Notes under the pieces: model-generated | The model's input: the letters and a program-made list of their open reading frames with translations, nothing else | Told to the model about the DNA's origin: nothing | The model's database searches: none | In this document: one piece after another, positions 32,216 through 43,904 of the stretch | How the letters are laid out: the number at the start of each line of letters is the position of its first letter | How positions within the stretch are numbered: position 1 is the stretch's first letter | Source: Maniola hyperantus | Lineage: Eukaryota > Arthropoda > Insecta > Lepidoptera > Nymphalidae | Length of the DNA: 64,000 nt | NCBI RefSeq assembly: GCF_902806685.2 | Contig: NC_048538.1 | Location: 5,890,001 to 5,954,000, forward strand | Direction of reading: 5' to 3' | Made by a program: the position numbers and the translations under genes

Positions 32216-32408
32216 TACCCATATTATAAATGCGAAAGAGTTTGTTTGTTAGTTTGTCCTTCAATGACAATAATTTTTTGCATGGGTATAGCTGTTATTA
32301 AAGTTAGTAAAGTTAATACTACTTTTTATCCCGAAAAATCAAAGAGTTCCGACGGGATTTTTAAAAAGTTGAATTCATGCGGACGAAGTTGCAGGCATCA
32401 GTTAGTCT
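32216..32408 (-). repeat. Family C repeat
   Basis: CCATATTATAAATGCGAAAG, TTTTTGCATGGGTATAGCTG, TCCCGAAAAATCAAAGAGTT and GGACGAAGTTGCAGGCATCA. Confidence 0.7.
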
Positions 32409-32739
32409 AAATTTAGTTAGTTAAGTGATTTGTTGACCCTGTTGACCAGATTCCGTTTTCCCGTTTTTGTTTTTGTTTTTCCCGTTGTTATTGTTTTTTA
32501 CTTTACTCTCAGTTACTACTTTTCCCTCTATTCTCTCTCTCTCAATCGAGATTTTTTGTTTTTCTTATGTAAATTCTATCTGTGAAAACTTGTCATTAGC
32601 TTCAACTTTTATTCTGTATTTATAATATATTTACCTACTTTTTTCTTCGCTGTAAGTCTTCCTGTAAAATAAAATAAAATAAAATATGTAAAAGGCAAAT
32701 GCGTACCTGCATTATAAACACCATACATAAGCACATAAA

Positions 32740-32815
32740 AGGTGACTCAATCCATGTTCCCCGTGGGATTTGTTTAAACATATATCCCACACGGACGAAG
32801 TCGTGAGCATCAGTT
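32740..32815 (-). repeat. Family C fragment
   Basis: CCCGTGGGATTTGTTTAAAC and ACGGACGAAGTCGTGAGCAT. A short AAAATAAAATAAAAT microsatellite lies just before it at 32666-32685. Confidence 0.55.
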
Positions 32816-34185
32816 AAAATCTAATAAATTCAAAGTAAATCTTACTGAACTCTTAAGTAAAAAGTTGTGATTAATGACTTTTTAATGTTTAGCGTTTTGA
32901 GGCCTGGTGCTGCAATATAACTGCAGAAGTTTTCGCTGATACTTCATAGCTACTTGATAACTTAATAAGTACTTCTCGAATGAAGTTACGATAATAAATC
33001 TTCCAGGCTGTAGCGAGAAAAACTTTGAATTCTTGTTTTTATTCATTGGTAAGATTCCGATAAGCCAAGAAAATCACCGTTCGTAGAATATCAATTTCTT
33101 TTATTACAAGCTTTTTAGGTTTTATATTGTTATAGCACCCAATGAAATGTGTAGAAAATGTAGAACCACTTATCACACGTTGTCAAAAATAAATAGGTAC
33201 ATTCGTTGCAATGGAAATTGCATCAAAGACAAGTATGGTTTCTTTTAGTTTCATATTATTTTTATTAAGCAGTACAGCGTCTAAGCTAAAAGCATCCCGT
33301 GATGTTAATTGTAGTAGTCGCTTTTGTACTCGTATCGTAACTAAAGGCTTGGATATATGTACAAGGCAGCGACGCGGTAATTTCATGGTAGGTCATCATA
33401 CTAAACGCGTGTGTAAGTACACATGTTATTACATACATAGTGCTCTTACAGGCGAGCTGAGGTCGGCTGCCGTCGTCGCGCGTTGACGACAGCAGCCGAC
33501 CGCGACAACAGCCGCCAAAGTGTCAACTCGCGACGGCAATAGTCACCTCGACAAAGTGAAACTTGCTTGTAAGTGCACATGCCGACAATGACAGGCGGCT
33601 GCAGGCAGGACTACTGTTCTGACTTACGCTTTTATCCAGTTTTTTGTATTATCTTACTAGGTAATGTCTGTGGTTTGGCATGTATTTAGGTTTTTAAAAC
33701 TCCTGTAAAAACTAATTGATTTTCCAGTAAAGGACATGACTTACACATCATGTCAATAATTTTAGGAGCCGCGTTGCTGTCGCTGTTTGACTCGTGTGAC
33801 CAAGCCTTGCTGAATCTCCACAGGAGCTAAGTGCATACAGCGCACATGCTTGGAAAGCGTCATCTACGTTTGTAGAAAAGTCGACATCCATTTTTTTGTG
33901 CGCAGTGGGACAAGCATGACATCATTACATTAAAACAAGTTAAGTAGGTACCTACTCGTACATGAAATTCCAAAAAAAAAACAAAATTATTTTACAATAT
34001 TTTCTATTCGATGACATGTGTAAGTATTGTCTTTAGGTGTAGTTTAACATGGGAGAGCGCTAATTCAAGGTAAGTACCTACCTATATTGTGACATTGTGC
34101 GTCTTGTAACATCTAATCTGCAATGTGTACTGTAGGTACATTTTGCACATTGCATATCACAGGCTAGGTATGGTATTATTTTGCA
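32816..34185. other. No supported gene; GC-rich island inside
   Basis: Two overlapping frames on opposite strands (33183-33486) lack domains. Bases 33437-33605 are GC-rich with the palindrome TCGGCTGCCGTCGTC...GACGACAGCAGCCGA (33453-33489), probably a MITE core. Confidence 0.4.
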
Positions 34186-34335
34186 TAAAAGAGCATAAAT
34201 AAGTAAATCAAATCTTTGATAAAAGCGTCCACCAACTTTCTTGCTGGTTCTTCTCGGTAAAGAAGGCATTTCGAACCCTTGTTAGATGCATTTAACGTAT
34301 CAAAAGTACTTGCAAAAGTTTATTTGAATAAAAAA
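34186..34335 (+). repeat. LINE 3'-end repeat
   Basis: CAACTTTCTTGCTGGTTCTT, AGAAGGCATTTCGAACCCTT and a terminal AAAAGTTTATTTGAATAAA form a 3' end I associate with lepidopteran LINEs. There is a single copy, with no coding part. Confidence 0.5.
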
Positions 34336-34569
34336 CCTTTCTATTATATTTTATGAATTTACATCTATCACGATGACATATTGCGCAGAAGTTGTTTTAT
34401 TCATTTGTAACTAAGCGTACCTAAATGTTAATAGTACCCTACTATACTATGTACGCAAGTTGGGTACATAAGACAAGCTTATAGAGAAGTTGATAATTGA
34501 GTTGTCTCATGTCTGCGCGTTCCATTCTTGTTGTGACTACGTCAATTAATTGTCTCGTTACGAACTATA

Positions 34570-34890
34570 GAGAGAGAGCCAGCGCTTGCCAGACCTTCGT
34601 TATTTTATAAAAAACTGAAAGTTTATCTATACGTACTGTCCCCAATACATGGAAGAACAATCTGCGACTATGAAGTTTGGATCATGGTGGCTTTGGGAAA
34701 TAGCAGGTAATAAAGGTGTAAAAAATCTTAGATCAAAGTACTTATAAAGTAAATTTTTTTTAATATTTTCTCCGGAATAATATTAGAATCAGTCATGCAT
34801 TGCCAGACACTTAGTGTCGTGGCAACCCCCTGCCAGATGCTCTAAAAGTTTAAAAGTTTAAAAGTGTCTGGCAGGGGGTTGCCATATGGA
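34570..34890 (+). mobile_element. Family E element, rearranged
   Basis: The left arm is complete (GAGAGCCAGCGCTTGCCAGA...TTGGATCATGGTGGCTTTG). The right part has the inner phrase GCCAGACACTTAGTGTCGTGG and then a duplicated GTGTCTGGCAGGGGGTTGCC instead of the right arm. Confidence 0.65.
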
Positions 34891-35205
34891 TAGTTCAATC
34901 AGCTATGGGATGACATTCGGTTGTGGGTGCCGTGTGCGAGGTGCACTGTATAGCTAAGCTTACTTAACAACTTACTTATTGAGCTTAAATTTCCAGTCTC
35001 CGTAGATGACGGTAGATATCGAACTAAGTGAATGAAAACTTAAACAGGTCAACGGCTTCGTGTATAAAGTAGGGTGAATGCGCCAGTTACTATCTGAACG
35101 TAGGTAGATGAGTAATCGGCTGCTTCAACTCCGGCCTTATTATCCTGGCGCTGTCAATGAAGCTTGTGTGTGTGAATTATAATAATCGAGCGAGCTTTTT
35201 ATCAT

Positions 35206-35641
35206 TTTTAGGGTTCCGTACCTCGAGAGGAAAAAGGAACCCTTTTAGGATCACTTTTTTGTCTGTCTGTCTGTCAAGAAACCTACAGGGTACCTACTTC
35301 CCGTTGGCCTAGAATCATGAAATTTGGCAGGTAGGTAGGTCTTATAGCTGACATAAGGAAAAATCTGAAAACCGTGAATTTGTGGTTACCTCACAAAAAA
35401 ATAATTAAAACTCATGAACAAATAATTAGTATTCTCAATTTCCAAAGTAAGATAACTATCCTATCCTTAAAGGCATATATCTTATGAAAGGGCTTTACTT
35501 GTACATTTTAAAACAGATTTTTGTTTATTTTTATAAATAATATTGATATTGATTTATCATGACAAATTTCGAAAAAAAAACCACTGTACAGTACGGATCC
35601 CTCGGTGTGCGAGACTGACTCGCAATTGGCCGGTTTTTTTC
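35206..35641 (-). repeat. Family A repeat, full length
   Basis: It runs from TTTTAGGGTTCCGTACCTCG to AATTGGCCGGTTTTTTT, with GTCTGTCTGTCTGTCAAGAA and GGTAGGTAGGTCTTATAGCT. This is the clearest copy in this orientation. Confidence 0.8.
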
Positions 35642-36972
35642 TAATACCTACTCAATAGTGTATCTATCAGATGAACTTATTGGTTTTTGCGATGATTAGT
35701 ATACACTAAAACAATAAAATACAAGCATTTTAACAGCTCCATCCTTTCAACCAACATTCAGTTAACCATCCCCGATCTTGTCTACGGCGGCGTAGAGGCT
35801 GGGTAGTGGGTACAGACTGATTGTGAACAATTACCTTGCCGACAAAGGTCATAACCTCTTCTTATCAGTCCTTCCCAGTCTATAAGATTAAATACGTATA
35901 ATTCTACAACTCATTTTATGTTAGTGTTAGATGGTGTAGGTACAAGATGTCGGTGAAGAAAAGTGTGAAAAGTCTTATTGTCTAAAACTGTATTGTAAAA
36001 CGAATCATTGAAATTGGTACTAACAAAATGGCAGAAAACTTTGATTTTTTTTATTCAAAATTAAATACAATAAAAAATTCCTATTCGCCAAGTATAAAGC
36101 AACAGTAAGTAGGTTTGTATTGAAAAAAAGGTTAAAATTTAGATTTAGCAATTTAGATACCTCTTTCATTATACAAAAAGTTATGATAAAATTTATGTTT
36201 AGCTTACTAAAGGGCAGGAGTAAATAATCCCTCAAAAATCTCATTTATATGAGCAATATGTATTCCGCGTAATGGAATTCGGAGTTCGTTCGAAAGTGAA
36301 GTTAAGCGAAGAAGATAAGCGCATAAATCTGTATGGATGAGGCAAGCGCCGTGTATTTGTATTGCTCGTATTGACTAAGGATACAGAGAGCCACTCACCC
36401 ATTAAAGATAATCGCATATTTGATGCAGCGCAATCGCATAGGTGCAAAAAACTGACAAAAACAGGGATTTGATCAAATTCCTAAAAGATTTCAACAATTC
36501 ACGGGGCCTGTGTGAAAAGTGTGTTGATATTAAAAAGGATTAAGTACCTACTATTGAAAAATAATAAGTTTCTTACTAATTCATATTTACGGTTGACTCA
36601 TACTAGCAGCGAATCGAAGCAAATTTCTAAAATAATTTAAGATAGCATAATATAATGGCTATCATTCAGTGTTGAACACTGACTTAGCGAATCACCCGCG
36701 TCATTATGGGACTACCCACGTAATTTTAATATCAGACAGAGCAATAGCGAACCGTGGTTGGGTTTTCGTAGCTAAACAATAGAATTACTAAAACTGTAAA
36801 AAGCATTATCTCAAAGCATGTTCAAAGCGCGATCAGCGCTTACCTTATCTACGGGCCACCGCCGGGCGTGCGGATTGCGCATTGCTGTATTAGGTATGCG
36901 ATCAGTAGAAAGTCTCCATATTTTCTTACATTACCTATGCAATTTGGTTTTGAATTTCGTTGTTCGTTATAT
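35642..36972. other. No supported gene
   Basis: Minus frames at 36020-36244 and 36241-36447 have no domain. GC-richer words at 36835-36880 (CCACCGCCGGGCGTGC) stay unexplained. Confidence 0.35.
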
Positions 36973-37100
36973 TATTTAGGGTTCAGGGTTCCGTATCCGA
37001 AGAGTGCCAACGAGATTATTACTAAGCCTCCGCTGTCCGCGGTCCGTCTGTCTGTCGCTGTCTGTCAGCGGGCTGTATCTCATGAAATGTAATAGGTAGA
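36973..37100 (-). repeat. Divergent family A relative, partial
   Basis: GGGTTCCGTATCCGAAGAGT, TTACTAAGCCTCCGCTGTCC and GGCTGTATCTCATGAAATG. I recognise these from a related GGTTCCG-type lepidopteran repeat. Confidence 0.5.
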
Positions 37101-37324
37101 GCTCTCGTTAGAGAGTAAGTAGTATAATATTCCTTGAGGTAGAGTGTTGAAGACATTAGTCCTATAAATGACAATTTATTCGTAGTGACAGTCAAGGAAC
37201 ATAACCAGAGACGTAACTTTTAACCACCTGTCACGCAACTGAACTTTTGATGAATATCCTATAGGCTGAAAATAGTCACTGCTTAGTAAAATAATAAATA
37301 AACAAATAAATAATATTAATTATA

Positions 37325-37470
37325 ATAGCTTTCCACGGCCCAACAGTTAAACCGATTTTGATGAAATTTGGTCCAGAGTTAGCCTACATCCCGGGGAAGG
37401 ACATAGGACTTTTTATCCCGGAAAATTAAAGAGTTCCCATGGGATTTTTAAAAAACCTAAATCCACTCAG
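37325..37470 (+). repeat. Family C repeat, reversed middle section
   Basis: ACGGCCCAACAGTTAAACCG, CATCCCGGGGAAGGACATAG and CCTAAATCCACTCAGAGGAA. Confidence 0.6.
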
Positions 37471-39160
37471 AGGAAGTATAAGAGAACGAGTAAAAATATT
37501 TTCTTTTGTAAATGGGTCATTTTCTTCTTTGTTAAATTACTTGAAAAAAGTTGTAAGTACTTACTCATGAATAAGCAATAATAAAATGAATTTGTATGAG
37601 TCAGACGAAGAGCGTGGATATAATAATTAGTCTCCTTTGTCTCGTAATATGACTCTCAAGAGAAGTTTAATTTCACGAAATATTTCTACGCGACGTCCTA
37701 AGTAGATCTTGACACGAACGTGAAGCGGCGGCGGAGTGCCAAACGACAAACTGCAGGCATACGTCTTATAGAAATATAGCTCATATCTATAATATATTAA
37801 TATCTGAAATAAAGATGATTACTTATTATTATATTTATTATTATTGAAGTTTGCAATCTCGTTCGCTTTCAGCTACCTACTAATTAGCTAATATCTAAGG
37901 TCAGAATGACTTGTCTATGTGTCATAGAGCTCGTTGTAAAAATAATTTTTAAATAAGTAGGTACATAGCAAAAATTGTAGAACCGACAGGTTTCGAACCT
38001 ACTGCGTCTCCCTAGTTATCGCGCCGGGAGATTTAATGATCTATGTAGATATCTGTATTTCGGATGTATCTATGTCAGCTGCACTGTTTTGGTGGGATTT
38101 TTTTGTGGTTGTCATTCTACTTAACTGAATTTAAATATAATATTGCACAGTCGCCGCATATTTCAAACGACGACACGCACTACGCAGATCGCAGTGTGCC
38201 CAAGAGCTCTTTATAAATATACTAAGGCTTTATTTACGCCCGAGCAACATAAAGCGATATTGGGGCATGCTACAGACATGCAACAATAAATAAAATATAA
38301 CAAGAATCGACGGAAGACTCGTACCTACCCTAATATTCCAATGCTACAGTACAACACGATGTTGTCTCGGCATAAAATAAACTGCCGCATACTGCTTAAT
38401 AAGGCCTTAAAATTAATGATTTCATTTGTAGCACGCCACATTGTCGCAAGTTGTTGTTCCAGCATAAATAAAATAAATTGAGTGTCGCTAAAAATAGCTC
38501 ATAAGAATAACATTTTTGAACAAGCAAGACAAATTGAAATCATCAGAGAGTCGGAACTCGGAGAGTAACTCAAATAGGGGTAATTACCTTCACCCCGGCC
38601 GCCTACCAACTAAATTAATAAATTTTATGAACCATGCCATTAGTTTATTTTTATTATCTCATTCTCGAGGCTAATACGATTAATAGCCCCGTATGATGTC
38701 GCTAAGTCTTCCATTCCGCAGTGCAATAAAATGGAGGTTCGTAAAATCCACTGTGAGGAATGAGGATCATGTGCCCCAATCATAAGCATGGAGGCCAGGA
38801 TTGAGAATTGTCAATACATTTGCACCCAGATCAGGCACAGCCATTAATTATTAAGGGGGTATTTTAAAAATATCTACTTTTCGATTAGAATTTTTAAATA
38901 AAAGTAGTAGTGGTAGGTAAAGTAGTAGGTTAACGACGACGTTAAAATTTCTTAAATAACTTAACTTAGATTACCTTAGTAACAAACTTTAGACTAAATA
39001 GGTACTACCGATTCACACCAAGATTTGCACTAAAATAAAATTAAGCTAACTTAGCTTTAGTGCTTAGCACCAGGTTTTCTTTCATATACTTACTTACCTA
39101 GTTCTAAAAGAAAAGGAGAGAGATTGAATAAAACTTTGGCTTTTAAAAAACAGATCTTAT
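37471..39160. other. No supported gene
   Basis: Plain AT-rich sequence. A possible SINE head on the minus strand near 37980-38030 (CGACAGGTTTCGAACCTACT reads as a B box in reverse) lacks an A box. Confidence 0.35.
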
Positions 39161-39310
39161 ACGCGACACGTTGAAATGGCAATCGGGGAGGGAACGCCCC
39201 GCACACCCGCACATCCCTCGCGCTAACCCCGTGCGGGCGTGTGACGGTGACGTGCGTGTGTGCGGAGCGTCACCTCATACCCCGATTGCAATTTCAACCT
39301 GTCGCGGACT
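39161..39310. mobile_element. Family D GC-rich palindromic MITE
   Basis: ACGCGACACGTTGAAATGGC and its inverse TGCAATTTCAACCTGTCGCG close a GC-rich middle (GTGCGGGCGTGTGACGGTGA). Confidence 0.8.
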
Positions 39311-39429
39311 GTACCTACTTATGAAATTGTCTACTTCTCACTTAAGATTCACCATCACGTAAGTGAGGTACCCGCCTCACATACACGATATAAATCTAAT
39401 ATTTCCCGCAGTAACATTTGCGACCCTGT

Positions 39430-40243
39430 GCTTAGTACGACATTTTACATCTCACTAACCGTTGATAGAATTCGAGCGTTAAAGTAATATGGACCTTAGC
39501 CGCGTTGTTTAACAGCTCATTGGTACTGATTCTGAGCACAACCTAATTTTAGAGTATTCGCATCCTCTTCTTACTAATCTAAATATATAAAAGGAAAAGG
39601 TGACTGACTGACTGACTGACTGACTGAGTGACTGATCTATCAACGCACAGCTCAAACTACTGGACGGATTGGGCTGAAATTTGGCATGCAGATAGCTATT
39701 ATGACGTAGGCATCCGCTAAGGATTTTTGAAAATTTAACCCCTAAGGGGGTAAAATAGGGGTTCGAAATTTGTGTAGTCCACGCGGACGAAGTCGCGGGC
39801 ATAAGCTAGTGTAAAATGAAAAGAAAATGTAGAATGAATGACAGTTTTAAATTTATTTTTTAAATGGAAAAACCCGTGATTTTAGCGCACATTCGCGAGC
39901 CTACTGTTTAAATTTGTAGCGTGCACTAAAATTTAGAGTCTTTAAATGTAAAGGTCCCTTTTTAGCATTGTTAAAAAGAAAAGGATGCAGATACTCTAAA
40001 TTTATTTTAGAGAAAGACAACGGAATCGGTGCCAATTATTTTCATCAATACATCTACAGTCAGCGCTCCAAGCGGAAACGCTGAGAAATTGTTGCACAGA
40101 GTAGACTATCTACTCGTGTGATTGTGGTACTGAATTTTTGACTTTGAATTAAGACTGTATTTAGGTCAATTTTACTCTGACGTTTGTGTTTGGACGCTCG
40201 AATTCTATCAACGTTGGTGTGATACAAAATATCATACTAAGCC
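39430..40243. mobile_element. Family M element with a nested family B insertion
   Basis: The left end (GCTTAGTACGACATTTTACA, TCTCACTAACCGTTGATAGA) and right end (CAACGTTGGTGTGATAC, CATACTAAGC) are the inverted ends seen intact in the 259-bp copy at 54672-54930. Shared inner words include CAGCGCTCCAAGCGGAAA. The element is longer because of the family B copy at 39577-39810 and other extra DNA. Confidence 0.65.
39577..39810 (-). repeat. Family B repeat nested in family M
   Basis: CTAAATATATAAAAGGAAAA, a GACTGACTGACTGACTGACT run and GAAGTCGCGGGCATAAGCTA. It is the reverse orientation of 19324. Confidence 0.8.
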
Positions 40244-40569
40244 CACAGATTCATGTAATATGAACGCACGGGGTGAAGGAGTAATGGAAAATTGCGAAGA
40301 ACTACCGATGTGGAAAATAAATTTAATATTCTGCCAAAAGCAAAATCATCGCAGCCGCGGGGTTTGAACGAAATATAAATAAATTTACACCTCGATTTTT
40401 CCGTCAAAACTGATTCTTTAATATTGGTATAGGTACCTCATCTAAAGTGTAAAGAGAAACTTACGAATATGTACCTAATATACTTATTTAAGTGTATCAG
40501 AAAGTTATTGGCCCATTGAAAATGTTGCTAAACAATATAGGTAGGGTTTCATAGTTAACATATATAATT

Positions 40570-40800
40570 GGTCGTCGTCGTGGTCTCAAGTCTTAGCCGA
40601 TGGGTCCACTGCTGAACATAGGTCACTAATTAAAGGAAATTCCCCAGAGCAAGATAACATTTTGTAAATTCTACTTTATAAAAATTAAATATTTTGGGCC
40701 TTACTTTTTCAAGAATCTTTTACCGCTTGTATCCAGCGGCCCCTATGACTCTTTTGAGCTCCTGTGTCCATCTATCCTAGTAATATGCCTCGCAGTGGTA
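40570..40800 (-). pseudogene. RTE-type LINE relic, 3' end, broken
   Basis: GATGGGTCCACTGCTGAACA and TTACCGCTTGTATCCAGCGG, with CCCCTATGACTCTTTTGAGC, match in reverse the RTE phrases for a GSRWMQAA-type block and the downstream QQWTS-type end. It is highly degraded. Confidence 0.5.
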
Positions 40801-40835
40801 TACGTTACTCTCTTCTTCTAAAAGTAAGTATACCT

Positions 40836-40988
40836 AGTACGCGACAGGTTGAGATGGCAATCGAGGAGCCCGCACAGCCGCACATCTCCCGGGTTAACAC
40901 GGTGAGGGCGAGCGCGGCTGGCGTGCGGGTGCGCAGGGCGTTCCCCCGCCTCATACCACGATTGCCATCTCAACCTGTCACGGACTAT
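40836..40988. mobile_element. Family D GC-rich palindromic MITE
   Basis: AGTACGCGACAGGTTGAGAT and CATCTCAACCTGTCACGGAC flank a GC-rich middle. Frames on both strands (40764-41066) are by-products of this palindrome. Confidence 0.8.
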
Positions 40989-41275
40989 ACTATGGCATTT
41001 CGTCGATACTGCTATGGCCAAGGTAATGCTGCGCTCGAATAATTTATTATTATGAGCCCCACGCAATCGACGTAAGTATTCGCAATCCGAATAAAAAGGT
41101 TTTCTCTGTCACATTGCATACAATTAGAATAAAACCTTTTTCACTTAATGGTCAGTGAATTTGCTGAATGTGAAAAGATTGAGTGAAGAATAGATAAATT
41201 CCTTTTATTCATTCAAAATAGGAACCAATCTTGCTTAAATAGCCATATTGAAAAGTATCCAACGAGACCAAAATC

Positions 41276-41502
41276 ACTACCCATATTATAAATGCGATGT
41301 GTTTGTTTGTTGGCTTGTTCTTCAACTACGTCGCAACTTACAACGGGGCAACTCATTGACGTGATTTTTTGCATGGTTAATGGTTATAGTTAAAGACCTG
41401 GAGAGAGACATGGACTTTTTATCCCGAAAAGTCAAAGAGTTCCTATGGTATTTTTAAAAACTAAATTCAAGCGAACAAAGTCGTGGGCCATCAGTTAGTA
41501 TG
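41276..41502 (-). repeat. Family C repeat
   Basis: TACCCATATTATAAATGCGA, CGTGATTTTTTGCATGGTTA, ATCCCGAAAAGTCAAAGAGT and GCGAACAAAGTCGTGGGCCA. Confidence 0.75.
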
Positions 41503-41580
41503 TAATTCTATAACCGTAACATGAATAGTACCTAATCATTTTGGAGTGTAAATTAAATAGAATTTGAGAAATTACGTTTC

Positions 41581-41759
41581 TATACGTCCCGCAAACTGCT
41601 AATGCGCGTGGGCGCCATTTTAGTGATGTCATCACTAGACTGAAGTTTCGACCTGATGGTATTTTTTTACTTAAATAAACGTCAAATGACGTCATTTTGA
41701 TGTTAATGAGACATGGTTCCAGCGCAATAGCAATTTGCGGGATTTATACATTATATTAT
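41581..41759 (-). mobile_element. Family H MITE, copy 2
   Basis: TATACGTCCCGCAAACTGCT and AGCAATTTGCGGGATTTATA close the element. It keeps one TGACGTCA and a near match (GACGTCATTTTGATG). Orientation is opposite to 6385-6550. Confidence 0.75.
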
Positions 41760-42469
41760 TGAGACTTACTTATACCACAGAGTTAGAATGTTATTACCTA
41801 CAGAGGTTTAACGAAGGCGTCTAGACAGAGCAATAGTGCGGTAAGGGAGTGTCGAGTGACCCGAGACGACCCTACTAATTCCGGGACCTGTATTGAAGAG
41901 TTGTTGGGGTCGTCATTTACCACCATTTAGCATTTACCACGAGATCAAAGGCGTCTGTGTCTCTCATTATTCTGTGCTTATACTATTTTTTTTATTTTTA
42001 TTTAAAAGGACAAATCAAACAAACACACAAAAAGAAAGAGATATGCTATTTATTGTTATAAATGCTATTTTGTAAACCTACTTACGAGGCTCTGCAGAAG
42101 ACTTCTTTACAAGCTTCGTATGAGTAATAATATTATATCCCTCTAAACATGGCTGATTTCTTTTATTCAATTAAAATGGATAGATAAGAAACTGTGAACT
42201 TTGTGTGGAAGGACTATTCTTTCTATTCAATTGTAATACCTATAAGAGGCAAGTCACACAGAAAAAGACTTATGTATTATTTATTTAATAAGCGTCTTGT
42301 GAACTTGCTGTTGTGTACCGACATATAAAAAAATTAAATTAAATTGCCAAGCCAATTATTTGTTTTGGTGCAAGAAATTCAAATTTCAACCTGCCCTTGT
42401 ACCGTTCAGATGCCAAAATATTTCAGAAATATATTTCGATTTTCTTAATTTCTGAAGAATATATTAAAT
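41760..42469. other. No supported gene
   Basis: Plain sequence. The plus frame at 41893-42075 has no recognisable features. Confidence 0.35.
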
Positions 42470-42555
42470 ACTAGCTGATGCCCGCGACTTCGTCCGCGTG
42501 GATGTAGGTTTTCAAAAGCCCATGGGAACTCTTTTATTTTCCGGGATAAAAGAAG
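42470..42555 (+). repeat. Family C fragment joined to an RTE relic
   Basis: CTAGCTGATGCCCGCGACTT and CATGGGAACTCTTTTATTTT stop abruptly at the RTE sequence. Confidence 0.65.
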
Positions 42556-42781
42556 GCAGGTCATGCCTGTCGTAGAGGTGATGGCCGTTGGAGCCGGAAA
42601 GTCCTTGAGTGGAGACCGCGTAGGTAGGCAAGCATAGTGTGGGACGCCCTCCAGCACGATGGACCGACGATATAAAGAGGCTGGCGGGAAGTGGCTGGAT
42701 GAGGAAGGCTGAAGACCGGGTGTGGTGGCGCTCTTTAGGGAAGGCAGTCCAACAGTGGACGTCCGCAGGCTGATGATGATG
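42556..42781 (+). pseudogene. RTE-type LINE relic, 3' end
   Basis: It starts GHACRRGDGRWSRKVLEWRP, then, after frame changes, blocks like ARWTDDIKR and an RTE-type end, followed by GCAGGCTGATGATGATG. The minus-strand frames 42445-42814 are shadows of it. Confidence 0.75.
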
Positions 42782-42907
42782 TAAAAAATCACGTTGATCC
42801 GTTGCATCCCTCACACGTCCCTATCCGTCTTCTCCACTCTTGTCTCGCTGGCGAATAAGTTTGGAATAGGATAGGATTTCGATGAAGTGCGTGGATTTTT
42901 GTGAACG

Positions 42908-43178
42908 GAGTTCAATCATGTAGTCGTGGTTTGGTGCAATAGTAAATGGTACAATATTAATTCACCATCAACAGTTCCTAAAACCCCATAGATTAGGAGT
43001 GCAGTACCCTGCAGCATCAGTATTGAAGAGCTGGAACTTGAAGTTCAATAATGGTATATATGTTTGGCATCTACAATATTATTTCACAATCAACAGTGGC
43101 TTAGGAATGCAATACCCTGCATCATCAGGGTTGAAGAGTTGGGATATGGAGTTGAATCATGAAGTCGTTGCTTGGTAG
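42908..43178. repeat. Two-and-a-bit tandem units of about 108-133 bp
   Basis: Units start at 42908 (GAGTTCAATCATGTAGTCG), 43041 (AAGTTCAATAATGG) and 43149 (GAGTTGAATCATGAAGTCGT). Each full unit carries GCA(A/G)TACCCTGCA(G/T)CATCAG and TTGAAGAG. Confidence 0.7.
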
Positions 43179-43190
43179 GTACGTAAGCGC

Positions 43191-43312
43191 GAACGCGATA
43201 GGTCGAGATGGCAATCGGGGTGGGTATGCGCTAAGCCGGTGTGGGTGTGTGCGTGGCGTTCGCGTCCCCAAGCCTCATAACCCAATTGCCATCTCGACCT
43301 GTCGCGTACTAT
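43191..43312. mobile_element. Family D GC-rich palindromic MITE
   Basis: GAACGCGATAGGTCGAGATG and GCCATCTCGACCTGTCGCGT close it. It lies in the tandem repeat, and AGTCGTTGCTTGGTAG occurs on both sides (43163-43178 and 43317-43332). Confidence 0.8.
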
Positions 43313-43337
43313 ATCTAGTCGTTGCTTGGTAGTGTAC

Positions 43338-43484
43338 CAGTGGCGTGCACAGGGTTTGAAGCCAGGGTATGCATTAGTTAGGTAGGAACCTGTTTACTGG
43401 CAGGTCATAATGAAAAATATGCATTGAGCTATTACAACTGGGGTAAGCAGTACATTTATGCCTCTATGACCTGCACGCCACTGT
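43338..43484. mobile_element. MITE with AGTGGCGTGCAC ends
   Basis: CAGTGGCGTGCACAGG and CCTGCACGCCACTG are inverted ends. The inner words GGTATGCATTAG and a CATAATGAAAAATATGCATT stretch occur once. I recall similar short elements from other Lepidoptera. Confidence 0.6.
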
Positions 43485-43513
43485 AGTGTACCTACCTATT
43501 AATTCTAATTTTG

Positions 43514-43745
43514 ACTACCTCCCTGGCACAGTGGTAAGCGCTGTAGCACGGTAATGTTGTAGTCTTATCTATGGGAGGTCCAGGTTCGATTCCCGGCAGT
43601 GTCAGTTACGAATTTTATAAATTCTAAATTTCCTCTGGTCTGGTCTGGTCTGGCTTCGGCCGTGGCTAATTACCACCCCACTGGCGAAGTCGTACCGCTA
43701 TGCAATTTAGCGTTCTGGTACGATGCCGTGTTCATAGACCGTATG
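43514..43745 (+). mobile_element. Family G SINE-like element, with head
   Basis: CTGGCACAGTGGTAAGCGCT looks like a Pol III A box and GGTTCGATTCC, about 60 bases on, like a B box. The body has a CTGGTCTGGTCTGGT run, GGCCGTGGCTAATTACCACC and TTAGCGTTCTGGTACGATGC. The head makes this a tRNA-derived SINE; the body recurs at 1285 and 55493. Confidence 0.75.
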
Positions 43746-43904
43746 TCTATTCATCTATGCCTAGATAAGTTCGATAAATCGCACACGCCAGCTTAAGCTG
43801 AGCTGTACGTTTAAAGATTCCTGTACATTCCGGGTTTCAAGTTAAATGTACCTAATATTGATGATTGTAATGTCTATAATTCCTCAACTACAAAAATAAA
43901 AATA

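Noticed and set aside
39509..39802. 97-residue minus-strand frame
   Set aside because: It is the reading of a family B repeat, including its TCAG run.
40764..41066. Opposed frames on both strands
   Set aside because: They arise from the GC-rich palindrome of family D.
42445..42814. Minus-strand frames of 100-120 residues
   Set aside because: They are antisense shadows of an RTE relic on the plus strand.
43514..43600. tRNA gene
   Set aside because: The tRNA-like head continues into the family G body, which recurs without the head elsewhere.
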